From positions 1,674,001-1,738,000 of the forward strand of contig CP007053.1 in NCBI GenBank assembly GCA_000242935.3: 64,000 bases of DNA, given 5' to 3'. The stretch is from Opitutaceae bacterium TAV5. GTDB taxonomy: Bacteria; Verrucomicrobiota; Verrucomicrobiia; Opitutales; Opitutaceae. How positions within the stretch are numbered: position 1 is the first letter of the stretch; every line of letters begins with the position of its first letter. Positions 26,652-35,698 of this stretch are shown piece after piece. A program made the position numbers and the translations under genes. The notes under the pieces are model-generated. The model was not told where the DNA came from, did no database searches, and saw nothing but the letters and a program-made list of their open reading frames with translations.

Positions 26652-28106
26652 TCAATACAACCCCAACACCCGCCACCAGGCCAGGCCCACCCCCATAAAA
26701 ATCACCTGATTGATTACGCTGATGACAAATCCGGTTCGCCACCAGACGTTGGTGGGCACGTACCCGGCGCCGAACAGGATCGGGCCGCGCGCGTGGGTAT
26801 ATTGGGTCAGCGAGCAGTAGAAGCTGCTGGTAAAGGCCAGCATAAAGGCCATTGGTACCGCCGGGATGCCCAACTGAAGGCCGACTGCCAGGAATACCGC
26901 ATACAGTGCGGCGATCTGCGCGTTGCCGCTGGCGAAAAAGTAATGGGTGTACATATAGGCGGCGTTTAGCAGCAGCAGCACCCATATCCAATGGGTGCCG
27001 GCCATCAAGTGGCCGATATTCGAGCCGATGACATTGCCGAACCAGGTGGTGAAGCCCAGGTCTTTCAGTTTGTTGGCCATCATCAGCAACGCGGCGAACC
27101 ACACCAGGGTGTCCCAGGCGCCCTTTTCGCTTTTGATATCTTCCCAGGTCAATACGCCGGTCAGCAATAAGAACGACAGGCCGACAAACGATGCGGTGGT
27201 GGGATCGACGCCCAGGAATGAGCCAAAAATCCACAGCACCAGCAGCAGCAATACCGTGACCACCATCAGCCACTCCGATGTGCTCAGCGGACCCATTTTC
27301 GTCAGTTCGGCGTCGGCGAACTTAGGCGCGTCCGGGGTCTTTTTTATCTCCGGTCGCACCAGGAAATAAACACAGGGCGGCACCACGATAAGCGACACCA
27401 GGCAGGGAAGCAGCGCGGCGAGAAACCATCCGAACCAGGAGAGGTGGACGCCGACGTCGGCCGCCAGCTTCACCGCCAACAGGTTGCCGGTATAGGCGGT
27501 CATAAACAGCGCGGAGGTAATATCATTGACGTTGCCGATACAGACAATCAGGAAGGTGCCGATTTTACTGCGGGAAGCGTTATCGGGATGGGAATCAAAG
27601 CTGCGCGCCAGGGAATCGGCGATAGGGTAAATCACCCCGCCGCAGCGCGCGGTATTGCTCGGCATCGCCGGCGCCAGCAGCAAATCGGCGAACGCCAGGC
27701 CATACACCAGGCCGAGGGTGCGCTTTCCCAGCAGCCGGATCAGCATCAGCGCCAGCCGGCGCCCAAGGCCGGTTTTGATAAAACCGCGCGCTATCATAAA
27801 GGCCACGACGATAAGCCAAATCAGCGAACTGTTAAGTTCGCTGAGCGCGGTGACAATGGCGCCGTCGGCGGTCTTGTCACCGGCGGCATAGGTCAACGCA
27901 AAAATCGTGATGCTGATAATGCCTATGGCGCCAATGGGCAAGATGTTAGCCACAATGGCGATAATGGTGGCGACGAATATTACCGCTGAATGCCAGGCAT
28001 GAATACTTAGCCCGGTGGGCGGGCCAAGCCGCCACAGCACCAAGCCAACCGTCAAAATAACCAGCAGCGGCAGCCAGCTCAGACCATAGGATGTTTTGAT
28101 TTTCAC
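26652..28106 (-). CDS. DASS-family anion symporter/antiporter (CitT/TtdT-like), enterobacterial-like
   Basis: A 484-residue inner-membrane protein with about 12 hydrophobic segments. Family blocks include AIVANILPIGAIGIISITIF, APAMPSNTARCGGVIYPIAD (the conserved SNT substrate/sodium loop) and the C-terminal LTQYTHARGPILFGAGYVPT. Members exchange or co-transport dicarboxylates or tricarboxylates such as succinate, tartrate or citrate. Length, wording and composition match Enterobacterales homologues and are unlike flanking genes. An enterobacterial intergenic repeat follows at 28141 and copies of local repeat E bracket the segment, so it looks horizontally acquired or, less likely, an assembly artefact. 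Confidence 0.9.
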   Translation of the reverse strand: MKIKTSYGLSWLPLLVILTVGLVLWRLGPPTGLSIHAWHSAVIFVATIIAIVANILPIGAIGIISITIFALTYAAGDKTADGAIVTALSELNSSLIWLIVVAFMIARGFIKTGLGRRLALMLIRLLGKRTLGLVYGLAFADLLLAPAMPSNTARCGGVIYPIADSLARSFDSHPDNASRSKIGTFLIVCIGNVNDITSALFMTAYTGNLLAVKLAADVGVHLSWFGWFLAALLPCLVSLIVVPPCVYFLVRPEIKKTPDAPKFADAELTKMGPLSTSEWLMVVTVLLLLVLWIFGSFLGVDPTTASFVGLSFLLLTGVLTWEDIKSEKGAWDTLVWFAALLMMANKLKDLGFTTWFGNVIGSNIGHLMAGTHWIWVLLLLNAAYMYTHYFFASGNAQIAALYAVFLAVGLQLGIPAVPMAFMLAFTSSFYCSLTQYTHARGPILFGAGYVPTNVWWRTGFVISVINQVIFMGVGLAWWRVLGLY

Positions 28107-28140
28107 CGGACCATTCCTTTGGTTAACGTTAGGGCTATGT

Positions 28141-28236
28141 CCCCGTCATACTTCACGTTGAAGGTGCATTGGCAATACTCGGCTCATTCATGAGCCTCGC
28201 CCCTTTGGGGCCGCTGCAACTCGAATTATTTAGGGT
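28141..28236. repeat. Enterobacterial-type intergenic repeat
   Basis: Runs from ccccgtcatacttcacgttg to ctgcaactcgaattatttag. Both ends match, from memory, a palindromic intergenic repeat abundant in Serratia, Yersinia, Sodalis and relatives, which pairs a GTCATACTTCAAG-type left end with CTGCAACTCGAATTATTT. Its presence just upstream of the transporter start indicates that the segment was copied from an enterobacterial genome with its flank. Confidence 0.6.
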
Positions 28237-28268
28237 AGCCGATCCAGAGGGTCAGAAGCCGATCCAGA

Positions 28269-28448
28269 GGGTCAGGCCGTTGTTTGTTGATTTTTGAGTA
28301 GTTTGATGTGTCAGGTGATAGAACCTATCAATTCATTATAAGACTTTTACGTTCCCAACGGGGACATGATGAGGCGAAGTTCGCTCGACATTTCCTGACC
28401 GATTCTCTTCCTGAAAATCAGCAAACAACGGCCTGACCCCGTTCGCCT
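28269..28448. repeat. Dispersed repeat E, copy 3 with an inverted partial copy
   Basis: 28269-28295 (gggtcaggccgttgtttgtt...) is the reverse complement of part of the forward copy at 28351-28448, so the pair forms an inverted repeat of about 180 bases. Nearby gatccagagggtcag is repeated in tandem (28240s and 28261). The forward copy replaces the 3' end of the MarR gene. Confidence 0.85.
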
Positions 28449-28813
28449 CTGTCGGGCGTGAGCCGGATGGAAATCTGGCGCCGGTCGAGAGGGTCGCGCT
28501 CGCGGCTGACCAGCCCCGACATCTCGAGCCGGGAGAGAGCTTCGGTGACCGTGGGCGGCCACATGGAAGCGAGGCTGGCGATACGCGTCGGATTCAGCGG
28601 CTGCCTGTCGCCATGCGCCGCCAGCACGGCCAGCAGCCTGAAGCCGCACTCGGTCAGTTGCTGGCGCAAGAGGCAATGCCGGAGAAAGGAGCGGATTTTC
28701 TGGGCAGAGACGAGCAGCGCGAGCAACGAGCGGCAGCGAAGTTTGCCGGCCCCCGAGCGCGCGGGGAGATGTTGGCCAAGGGCTTGCTGGAACGGATCGG
28801 TGGCAGGAATCAT
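28418..28813 (-). pseudogene. MarR-family regulator truncated by repeat E
   Basis: A 131-residue frame starting at ATG 28813. It contains the winged-helix of MarR proteins: LNPTRIASLASMWPPTVTEA, LSRLEMSGLVSRERDPLDRR and QISIRLTPDRGE. After RGE the last residues (ERGQAVVC) and the stop are encoded by repeat E, so the C-terminal dimerisation helix is missing. Intact MarR proteins are usually 140-160 residues. It is divergent from the LysR gene at 28971. It may still fold but probably dimerises poorly; no target is obvious. Confidence 0.65.
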
Positions 28814-28970
28814 GGCAGAATCCGGAGTCGGTTGCGGATGTGAGTGAAAAGACGGTGTGCGCCGGTGAGACGGCTCGTTGGTGGCAGGCCCGCAGATTAT
28901 CATCGAACCCGTCCGGACGGAATTACTTTGATCCTTGCATCTTGTTCGGTTCTTCCGAACAGATGAGAAA

Positions 28971-29951
28971 ATGGAATTGCGACATCTCCGGTACTTCATC
29001 GCGGTGGCCGAGGAGCTGAATTTCCGCCGGGCGGCCGACAGGCTTCACGTCTCGCCTCCGACGCTCAGCGAACAGATCAGGGATCTGGAAGACGCCCTCG
29101 GTTCCCGCCTGCTGGAGCGCGACACCGCGCGCGTGCGACTCACCGGCCCGGGAGAAGTGGCGCTGGAAAGAGCGCGACGGGTGCTTGAAGCGACGGAGTC
29201 GCTGACGACGGCCACTCGCGAGGCGGCCGGGGGCAAACGCGGGGTGCTGCGTATCGGCAACACCTCGAAAATAGGTCACATGTTCCTGCCCGCCTGCCTG
29301 AACCTGTTTCGGGAAAAATATCCGGAGGTCGAGATTGTCCTGGCCGAAACCGGCATGGCCGAGCAGGAAATCTCGCGAAACAACGGCAACATCCAGCTCG
29401 CGTTCAGGATCACCAAGGGGACGGACGAACTGACCATGCCGGGGATACGGCAACTGGTCGTGTACCGCCAGCCCCTGGGCATGATCTCGAACTCGAGCCA
29501 CCGGCTGGCCCGATGCCGGCGGGTCTCGCTCGACGATGTGTTCGGCGAACGGCTGCTTGCGATCGAGCTACCGGGAAACCCAAGCCATGCGAAATCCCTC
29601 ACGGAAATTTTCCACGCCCGCGGATTCCGGAAATTTTCCATGCAAAAAGTGAACAGTTACGAGGCGTTCATCGCCCTGATCGCCGGCGGTCAGGGCGTAT
29701 CCCTGGTCCCCAAAGGCACTCATCGGATTGCCTCGCACAATCTGGCGTGGAGGCCGCTCAGGGAAGATGGGGACGATCTGGTCACGCGCATGGCCGCCAT
29801 CTGGCACGAGAAGGAGAATTCCCCGCTCGTCGCCAATTTCATATCTGTCATAAAGGATTGGATGCATGATCAGAATGTCCGGTCGGACAGACGCCGCAAG
29901 CGGACCGGACGGGCAGGCACAAACAGACAAGGTCGGGTTGTTGTTCGCTGA
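28971..29951 (+). CDS. LysR-family transcriptional regulator
   Basis: A 326-residue regulator with the N-terminal HTH MELRHLRYFIAVAEELNFRR, AADRLHVSPPTLSEQIRDLE and a LysR substrate-binding domain (GVLRIGNTSKIGHMFLPACL, then MISNSSHRLA, ALIAGGQGVSLVPKGTHR). The C-terminal tail (RSDRRRKRTGRAGTNRQGR) is basic and off-family. ATG 28971 gives the canonical MELRHLRYF start. No obvious target operon: the divergent neighbour is the broken MarR gene. Confidence 0.9.
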   Translation: MELRHLRYFIAVAEELNFRRAADRLHVSPPTLSEQIRDLEDALGSRLLERDTARVRLTGPGEVALERARRVLEATESLTTATREAAGGKRGVLRIGNTSKIGHMFLPACLNLFREKYPEVEIVLAETGMAEQEISRNNGNIQLAFRITKGTDELTMPGIRQLVVYRQPLGMISNSSHRLARCRRVSLDDVFGERLLAIELPGNPSHAKSLTEIFHARGFRKFSMQKVNSYEAFIALIAGGQGVSLVPKGTHRIASHNLAWRPLREDGDDLVTRMAAIWHEKENSPLVANFISVIKDWMHDQNVRSDRRRKRTGRAGTNRQGRVVVR

Positions 29952-30050
29952 TTGCGGGGCGGTTCCATTCGCCGAGTGGACAAGTTGATCAATCCGGAAT
30001 CAGCCTGTCGTATTACCGGGGGAGACGGATCAGGCCAACCCGGATCAGAT

Positions 30051-30119
30051 CCCCGGTCCAGATCTCCCTCCCGAAAATCAACCGGCAACGGCCTGGCCTC
30101 CCCGTCCGCTTGTCCCCGG
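30051..30119 (+). repeat. Dispersed repeat E, diverged copy 4
   Basis: Contains cccgaaaatcaaccggcaac and ggcctggcctccccgtccgc, a diverged version of the AAAATCAGCAAACAACGGCC-TGACCCCATTCGCC block. It lies directly after the LysR gene and touches the phosphoesterase stop. Confidence 0.5.
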
Positions 30120-31670
30120 TCATGGCTCCGGTTCGGCCACGCGTACCTCGCGCGTGGCGGTGAAGGTCCGCCCCGCCGGATCGATGGCGCGGACTTCCAA
30201 CGCATGCACGCCCGCCGGGAGATCGGCGGGCAGGTAGCCTCTCCACAGGTGATGGCAGATCACCGGATCGGGCAGGCGCGGCTCGGCCGGGACGGCCGGC
30301 GTCTCGTTCTGCGCGAGAAAAAGCTGCGCGTAGGCGGGGTCCCACGCGAGCACGCGGAGCAGCGGCCGCCAGTCCCGCCCGCCTGCCCGCGCTTCGACCG
30401 TCCATCCGTCGTGCCCGTTAAAGACGTTGGCGTAAAACGAGACATAACCGGCGCCCCGCCGGGCCACGGCGGGCGCGTGCAGGCCGATCTGGCTCTCCGC
30501 CGGCCGGCGCGCCGGGCGGTAGTCGGCGCGCACCTCGACGCCGTCGAACGTCAGCTCGGCGTAGCCGGGCGGGGTGCCGTCCCACATCGTGGCCAGCGGC
30601 AGGCCCCCGGCATCGAGCGGCCCCGTCCAGAAAGAGCCGCCGGCGGCGGCCACGTTGTATTCATGGAGTGGATTCGCACCCTTCCATCCGTCGGCCGGAC
30701 CGTAGAACACGTGCCGCTGGTAATGGGTGTGCCCCGAAAGCCACAAATGGTGCGGGCGGTCTTCCAGCAGCGCAAAGAGCCGGGCGCGGTCGGCGGAGCG
30801 AAACGTTTCGGACCGGGACGGGTCCGGATAAAACCAGGGGATGTGCATCATCAGCACGACGAGTTCGTCGCGCGGGGTGGCGCGCAGCAGGTTTTCGAGG
30901 AAGAGAAACTGATCCTCGCGCAGGCCGCCGATGACGCGGGGGCCGCCTTGCGGACGGACGTTGTCGAGCGCGACAAAGAGCGCGCGCCCGTAGTGGAAGG
31001 CGTAGGTCGCCGGCCCGTACGTCGCCTCGAAGGTCCGGGTCGAGGCGCGCCCGGCATCGCCGGCACCGGGGTCGAGATCGTGGTTGCCGTTGATGTTGTA
31101 CCAGGGAATGCCCACGCGGCCCATGACCTCGTTGACCGGCCCGAAAAGCTCGGGGCGGTCGTTGACGATGTCGCCCAGCGTCACGCCGAAGGCAAAGTCC
31201 CGCGCGCCCTCCAGCCCGGCCACGAGCGAGCGCGCCAGGTAATCGACCTGCCGGAGCGAATCGACCTGCGGATCGGCGAAAACGAGCGCGCGGAAGGCGT
31301 CGGGTTCCTCGCGGCGCGTGAGCGGGAAATCGATCCCGCCGTCGGCGGCGGCCGCGCGACGGTGGAAGCGGGGCAGGTTGCGGGCATCGACGGGCGGACG
31401 CCAGTGGCGAGGCTTGATGACAAAAACCGTCGCCTCGGCGCCGGCGGCGGCCGGCTCCACGGTCAGTTCGTAGCGTCCGTCGTCGCCCGTGAGCGCGACC
31501 GTCACGCCGTCGGATACGCCCACGCCGGCCAGTCCGGGTTCGCCGGCGTCGCGCAGGCCGTTGGCGTTGCGATCGTCGAACACCACGCCGCCGACCCGGA
31601 ACGACGCCGCGCCGGCCGGCGCAGCCAGGCAGCACAACGCGAGAAACCCGGGCCAGCATGACGGAAGCAT
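30120..31670 (-). CDS. Secreted calcineurin-like metallophosphoesterase
   Basis: A 516-residue secreted protein. After a signal peptide (MLPSCWPGFLALCCLAAPAG) an SdrD-B/MetallophosN-like beta domain follows (VGGVVFDDRNANGLRDAGEP). The metallophosphoesterase core shows FADPQVD, GDIVNDRP, NINGNHDLD, MMHIPWF and SGHTHYQRH, covering the metal ligands. A C-terminal beta-rich MetallophosC-like domain ends the protein. Phosphate-ester substrate unknown; extracytoplasmic. ATG 31712 would add 14 residues before the signal peptide, so 31670 was preferred. Confidence 0.88.
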   Translation of the reverse strand: MLPSCWPGFLALCCLAAPAGAASFRVGGVVFDDRNANGLRDAGEPGLAGVGVSDGVTVALTGDDGRYELTVEPAAAGAEATVFVIKPRHWRPPVDARNLPRFHRRAAAADGGIDFPLTRREEPDAFRALVFADPQVDSLRQVDYLARSLVAGLEGARDFAFGVTLGDIVNDRPELFGPVNEVMGRVGIPWYNINGNHDLDPGAGDAGRASTRTFEATYGPATYAFHYGRALFVALDNVRPQGGPRVIGGLREDQFLFLENLLRATPRDELVVLMMHIPWFYPDPSRSETFRSADRARLFALLEDRPHHLWLSGHTHYQRHVFYGPADGWKGANPLHEYNVAAAGGSFWTGPLDAGGLPLATMWDGTPPGYAELTFDGVEVRADYRPARRPAESQIGLHAPAVARRGAGYVSFYANVFNGHDGWTVEARAGGRDWRPLLRVLAWDPAYAQLFLAQNETPAVPAEPRLPDPVICHHLWRGYLPADLPAGVHALEVRAIDPAGRTFTATREVRVAEPEP

Positions 31671-31814
31671 GGCCGGGAAGAAGCACATCCCGGGCCGGTC
31701 AATTCGAGGCAATCACAGGGGGGCTGGAACCGGAACATCCTCTCGTTATCTTCTGTTCAATGCTCCGGTTTTGGCTCTGCCCGACCCGTGGTTTCACGTG
31801 CGGTCTGTCTGAGG

Positions 31815-32786
31815 TTATTCGTCGGTCACGCGTTCCGTGCTGCGGAGGTAGCGCACGTATTCGGAATCGGCGCCGAGCATGAGCGTGGTTTTCTCCCCCA
31901 GCGAGCGGCTGTAGCTTTCCAGGGTGCGGAAGAACGCAAAAAACTCCGGGTCCGTGCTGAAGGCTTCATTGTAAATGCGCGTGGCCTCGGCGTCGGCTTC
32001 GCCGCGGATCAGTTCGCCCCGGCGTTGCGCCTCGGAGCGCACCTGCGCGAGCAGGCGCTGGGTGTCGCCATCGATCTCGGCGGCACGGCCCTGGCCTTCG
32101 GAGCGGAATTGTTCCGCGATGCGCTGGCGCTCGGCGATCATGCGCTCGAACACCCGCTGCTGCACCGCCTCGACGTAGTCCACACGCTTGATGCGGATGT
32201 CGACCAGCTCAATGCCATATTCCGGCACCAGCTCCTGCGCTTTTTTGAGAATGGAGCGCACGATCTCCTCACGACCGGTGGACACCTTTTGCAGGAGAGT
32301 CTCCTCGTCGTCCTTGCCGGCCTGGGCGCGCTTGAGATCCTCCTTGGAAACCTCCCAGTCCCTGGACCGGACAATCTCGATGAGGTCGCTGGAGGAGATG
32401 TGGTCGCGCACGACAGAGTCGAGAATGTCGTTGAGCCGCATCGTCGCGCCGTGCTCGTTTTGCACGCGTTGCAGGAAGAGCAGCGGGTCGGCAATGCGCC
32501 AGCGGGCGGTGGTGTCCACGGAGATGAACTGTTCGCCGCGGGTCGGGATCTGGTTGGGATCGCCGCGCCAGGAGATCAGGCGCTTGTCGAAGCGGCGCAC
32601 TTCCTGGACGAAGGGTTTCTTGAAATAGAGGCCGGGCCGGGTGACCGGGTCGCCCACGGGGGCGCCGAGTTGCACGACGATGGCCTGCTCGGATTCGTCG
32701 AGGGTGTAAACCGAGGCAAAGAGGACGATGACGGCGAGGAGCGCGACAAGCCCGAGTGGAATGAGCAAGGTGGTGGTGCGGTTCAT
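31815..32786 (-). CDS. hflC: Membrane protease modulator HflC
   Basis: A 323-residue SPFH/stomatin-family protein with one N-terminal membrane anchor (LLIPLGLVALLAVIVLFASV), an SPFH domain (VYTLDESEQAIVVQLG, RPGLYFKKPFVQEV) and a long coiled coil (RVFERMIAERQRIAEQFRSE). HflC pairs with HflK around the FtsH protease in the inner membrane. Its ATG overlaps the hflK stop by 4 bases, so the two subunits are translationally coupled. Confidence 0.93.
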   Translation of the reverse strand: MNRTTTLLIPLGLVALLAVIVLFASVYTLDESEQAIVVQLGAPVGDPVTRPGLYFKKPFVQEVRRFDKRLISWRGDPNQIPTRGEQFISVDTTARWRIADPLLFLQRVQNEHGATMRLNDILDSVVRDHISSSDLIEIVRSRDWEVSKEDLKRAQAGKDDEETLLQKVSTGREEIVRSILKKAQELVPEYGIELVDIRIKRVDYVEAVQQRVFERMIAERQRIAEQFRSEGQGRAAEIDGDTQRLLAQVRSEAQRRGELIRGEADAEATRIYNEAFSTDPEFFAFFRTLESYSRSLGEKTTLMLGADSEYVRYLRSTERVTDE

Positions 32787-33814
32787 CGTTTGGAGGCGGC
32801 GGGCTGGACGGGTCGGGGGAGGGCGGTCTCGCGAGTGAGGTTGAGCAGGGGTACGGGCGGCGTGTGGCCTTCCTGCATGATGTAGATCTGGCCGGCGCGA
32901 GGCAGGACGTTGTCGATCATTTCGAGATAGAGCCGGCGGCGGGTGATGTCCGGCGCCTGTTTGTATTCGGCGAGGATGGAGGTGAAGCGGCCGGCTTCGC
33001 CGCGGGCGCGGTTGACGCGCTCGGCCCGGTAGCCCTCGGCTTCGGCGATGATCTGGCGGGCTTCGCCCTCGGCGCGCGGGATGACCTGGTTGCGGCGTTT
33101 CTCCGCCTCGCTGATCAGGCGTTCGCGCTCCTGCTCGGCCTGGTTGACCTCGTTGAAGGCGGGCTTGACGAGCTCGGGCGGGGTGACGTCCTGCAACTCG
33201 ATCGTGGTGATCTGCACGCCGATATCGAAGCTGTCGAGGAGCGCCTGCAATTCGACGCGGGCGGCGGCGGAGACCTGGACGCGTTTTTCGGTGAGCACGT
33301 CGCTGCCGAGGCTGTTGCCCACGATGCGGCGCATGACGGCTTCGGAGTTGTCGCGCAGGGTGGCGCGGGGATCGCGGGCGCGGTGGAGGAACTTGTCGGC
33401 ATCGCTGATGCGGTACTGGACGACCCACTCGACATCGATGACCTTGAGGTCGCCGGTGAGCATGAGCGACTCGACGCGATGCACTTGGTCCTTGCGATAG
33501 TGGGTGCGGGCGTCGGTGCCGACCGAGCGGAAGCCGAACTCCTCCTTGAGGACGCGGGCGGTCGGGACGGGTTGGACGCGGTCGATGCCGAAGGGGAGCT
33601 TGAAGTGAATGCCCGGCTGGTTGATCGCGATGACGCGGCCGAAGCGTTTGACGACCGCTTCCTCCTCGGGCTGCACGATGTAGTAGCCGGTGAGTCCGGC
33701 GACCAGCAGGACGAGGATGACAGGAACGATGAAGAGTCGTCGTCCGTATCTTTGCACGAAGTCGAGCAGCGGATTGTCGCTGCCCTCCGAGGCCGGGTAA
33801 GGTCGGTTTGCCAT
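32783..33814 (-). CDS. hflK: FtsH-modulator subunit HflK
   Basis: A 343-residue SPFH protein: membrane anchor (LFIVPVILVLLVAGLTGYYI), SPFH domain (QPEEEAVVKRFGRVIAINQP, GIHFKLPFGIDRV), and an Ala/Glu-rich coiled coil (QERERLISEAEKRRNQV). It forms the HflKC cage with the downstream hflC product. The frame runs open to 34039, but MANRPYPASEG at 33814 is the natural start. It lacks the glycine-rich N-terminus of E. coli HflK, as is common outside Proteobacteria. Confidence 0.93.
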   Translation of the reverse strand: MANRPYPASEGSDNPLLDFVQRYGRRLFIVPVILVLLVAGLTGYYIVQPEEEAVVKRFGRVIAINQPGIHFKLPFGIDRVQPVPTARVLKEEFGFRSVGTDARTHYRKDQVHRVESLMLTGDLKVIDVEWVVQYRISDADKFLHRARDPRATLRDNSEAVMRRIVGNSLGSDVLTEKRVQVSAAARVELQALLDSFDIGVQITTIELQDVTPPELVKPAFNEVNQAEQERERLISEAEKRRNQVIPRAEGEARQIIAEAEGYRAERVNRARGEAGRFTSILAEYKQAPDITRRRLYLEMIDNVLPRAGQIYIMQEGHTPPVPLLNLTRETALPRPVQPAASKR

Positions 33815-34144
33815 CAAATGAATATTTCCTGAGCAGAAGGTTAACGTGTGGAACGGAAGCGCACCTTCGGGCAAGCGCGCCGCCCCTCCAAGCTTAACCG
33901 GCCCGGATCCGGACGATTTTTTCGAGCGGGCTCCCGGGGACAGGCCGGAATGCGGATGCGTCTGGATTGAATCCTGGCCGGCCATTGGCAGGAAGCGCCT
34001 CCGGGGCAGCGAAGCCTGTGTTCTCCCGATCTTGCACACGGGTCTCCAGGATCGCCCGGTTTTGCATTCGGGTTTTTTGGCCGTGGCAAGCTGGCGGATT
34101 GAGTTGCAGGACTATCCCAAACCGGACTGCCTGTCACTTTACAC
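33815..34144. other. Divergent intergenic region between hflK and fic
   Basis: 330 bases that should hold promoters for both genes. A half-copy of the cagaagg word lies at 33833. No repeat, RNA or small ORF could be supported. Confidence 0.4.
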
Positions 34145-35284
34145 ATGAGCACTGAAGACCCAGTATCCAGTCAACCCTGCCGGCCTGATCGCCTGCCGCT
34201 GGAAAAGCTCGACTGGGGAGAACTGGTCGGCCCGCTGGGCAAAGCCAATCGTGCCATCGCTCATTACGATGGCGTACTCCGCAATGTGCCCAATCCTGCG
34301 GTGCTACTCTCTCCGCTTACAGCCAACGAAGCAGTGCTGTCCTCAAAAATTGAAGGGACACAGGCCACCTTGCAGGAAGTATTGGAATTCGAAAGCGGTG
34401 AAGAAACCAAAGAACCGGCGCTGCGAGCCGATATTTTCGAGATCATCAACTACCGCAAGGCACTCCATGCTGCCCGTGAATTTCTGAAAGAAAAACCACT
34501 CCATCTGGGCACGTTGCTCAAGGCTCATGGCATCCTCCTGGACAGTGTGCGAGGCCACAACAAGGCCCGAGGGCAATTCCGCACGATACAGAACTGGATC
34601 GGCCGCCAAGGCACCCATCTCGGGCAGGCCCGTTTCATTCCACCCAGCCCGATGGATCTCGCCGATGCGCTCACCAACTTTGAAAATTATCTTCATTATG
34701 AGGAGCGTGATCCCATAGCCCAGCTTGGCATCATCCATGCCCAGTTCGAAATCTTGCATCCTTTTCTTGATGGTAATGGCCGCGTCGGCCGCATGCTTGT
34801 ACCCCTGTTCCTCTTCGAGAAGAAGGTGCTGGGCAGTCCCATGTTTTACCTCAGCTCCTACCTGGAAGCACGTCGGCAAGACTATTGTGACCGCCTGCTT
34901 GGCATCACTGCCCGAGGAGACTGGAATGGCTGGCTGCTGTTTTTTCTGGAAGCAGTGCGAGCCCAGGCCGAAGCCAATGCCCGGCAAGCCAGAGATATCC
35001 TGGCTCTGTACGATCGCCTGCTGGCCAGATTGCCTTCCCTGACTCACAGTCAGTTTTCCGCGGCGGCGCTCGATGCCGTCTTCATGGCCCCCGTCTTCCG
35101 ACAGGCAGATTTTGTCACGCGCTCCCGCATTCCGAAGGCTTCAGCCGCTCGCATTGTGGGCATTTTGCTCGAAAATGGCATCCTGGAGACGCTTCGCCCC
35201 GGAGCCGGACGCCGTTCCGCTATCCTGCGTTTTCCCGAGTTGCTGAATATCGTGAACCGCCAGCAGTTTGACTCCGTAGGCTGA
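34145..35284 (+). CDS. Fic-domain AMPylase with N-terminal inhibitory helix (class II)
   Basis: A 379-residue Fic protein. The active-site motif HPFLDGNGR starts at H205. The N-terminal inhibitory motif [S/T]xxxE[G/N] is present as S66-S-K-I-E70-G71, placing it in class II, where the glutamate blocks ATP binding until relieved. A C-terminal winged-helix (SRIPKASAARIVGILLENGI) follows, as in stand-alone bacterial Fic proteins. It transfers AMP or another nucleotide to a protein target, unknown here. Composition is less GC-rich than the neighbours. Tandem GTCTCA hairpins lie directly after the stop. Confidence 0.92.
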   Translation: MSTEDPVSSQPCRPDRLPLEKLDWGELVGPLGKANRAIAHYDGVLRNVPNPAVLLSPLTANEAVLSSKIEGTQATLQEVLEFESGEETKEPALRADIFEIINYRKALHAAREFLKEKPLHLGTLLKAHGILLDSVRGHNKARGQFRTIQNWIGRQGTHLGQARFIPPSPMDLADALTNFENYLHYEERDPIAQLGIIHAQFEILHPFLDGNGRVGRMLVPLFLFEKKVLGSPMFYLSSYLEARRQDYCDRLLGITARGDWNGWLLFFLEAVRAQAEANARQARDILALYDRLLARLPSLTHSQFSAAALDAVFMAPVFRQADFVTRSRIPKASAARIVGILLENGILETLRPGAGRRSAILRFPELLNIVNRQQFDSVG

Positions 35285-35290
35285 GTTTGC

Positions 35291-35381
35291 GTCTCATCCG
35301 TGAGTCGTTCCTGTTTTTGTGTCTCAAAAATACAGATCCATGAGACACAAACTAAAAACGTCTCACTGGTGAGACGTTTTT
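35291..35381. terminator. Tandem GTCTCA hairpins after fic
   Basis: Two stem-loops: 35316-35326/35341-35351 (tttgtgtctca with its complement, 14-base spacer), then a 13-bp perfect palindrome 35354-35381 with A-run and T-run flanks, as in an intrinsic bidirectional terminator. The hexamer GTCTCA or its complement occurs five times within 90 bases (first at 35291), which is more than a terminator needs and could also be a protein-binding array. Confidence 0.7.
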
Positions 35382-35698
35382 CCTGCTTTGGATCAAAAAT
35401 CGCTCTTTTGGATCCAATTGGAGCATTCGCAAAAGTTACTCCTTTATTTCTGGCAGGTTACGATCACTTGTCGGCGCAAAGTCATGCACAGGCAGCTCAC
35501 ATCCCTGCATGCAATTGCATTTTTCATTACCCTCCTGCCTGTTCCTGGACTGGCGAGCTGGAGACGGTTGCCCTGCTGGCTGGTGGTGAAAACCTGGGAG
35601 GGGAAATCAGATTTTTCAAAAATCAACGAATACAGCCTGACTCCTTACGACTTTCTCCATAGCGACCGGATTTCCAGCTCTCGCCGATGGCGGATGAA
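35382..35698. other. Intergenic region between fic and the PQQ dehydrogenase
   Basis: Contains a short inverted pair ttggatc...ggatccaa around 35388-35418. No gene is supported; the short ORFs here have no family features. Confidence 0.4.

Noticed and set aside
28141-28236. Possible tRNA or small RNA because of its palindromic ends
   Set aside because: No cloverleaf or conserved tRNA loops; it fits an enterobacterial intergenic repeat better.
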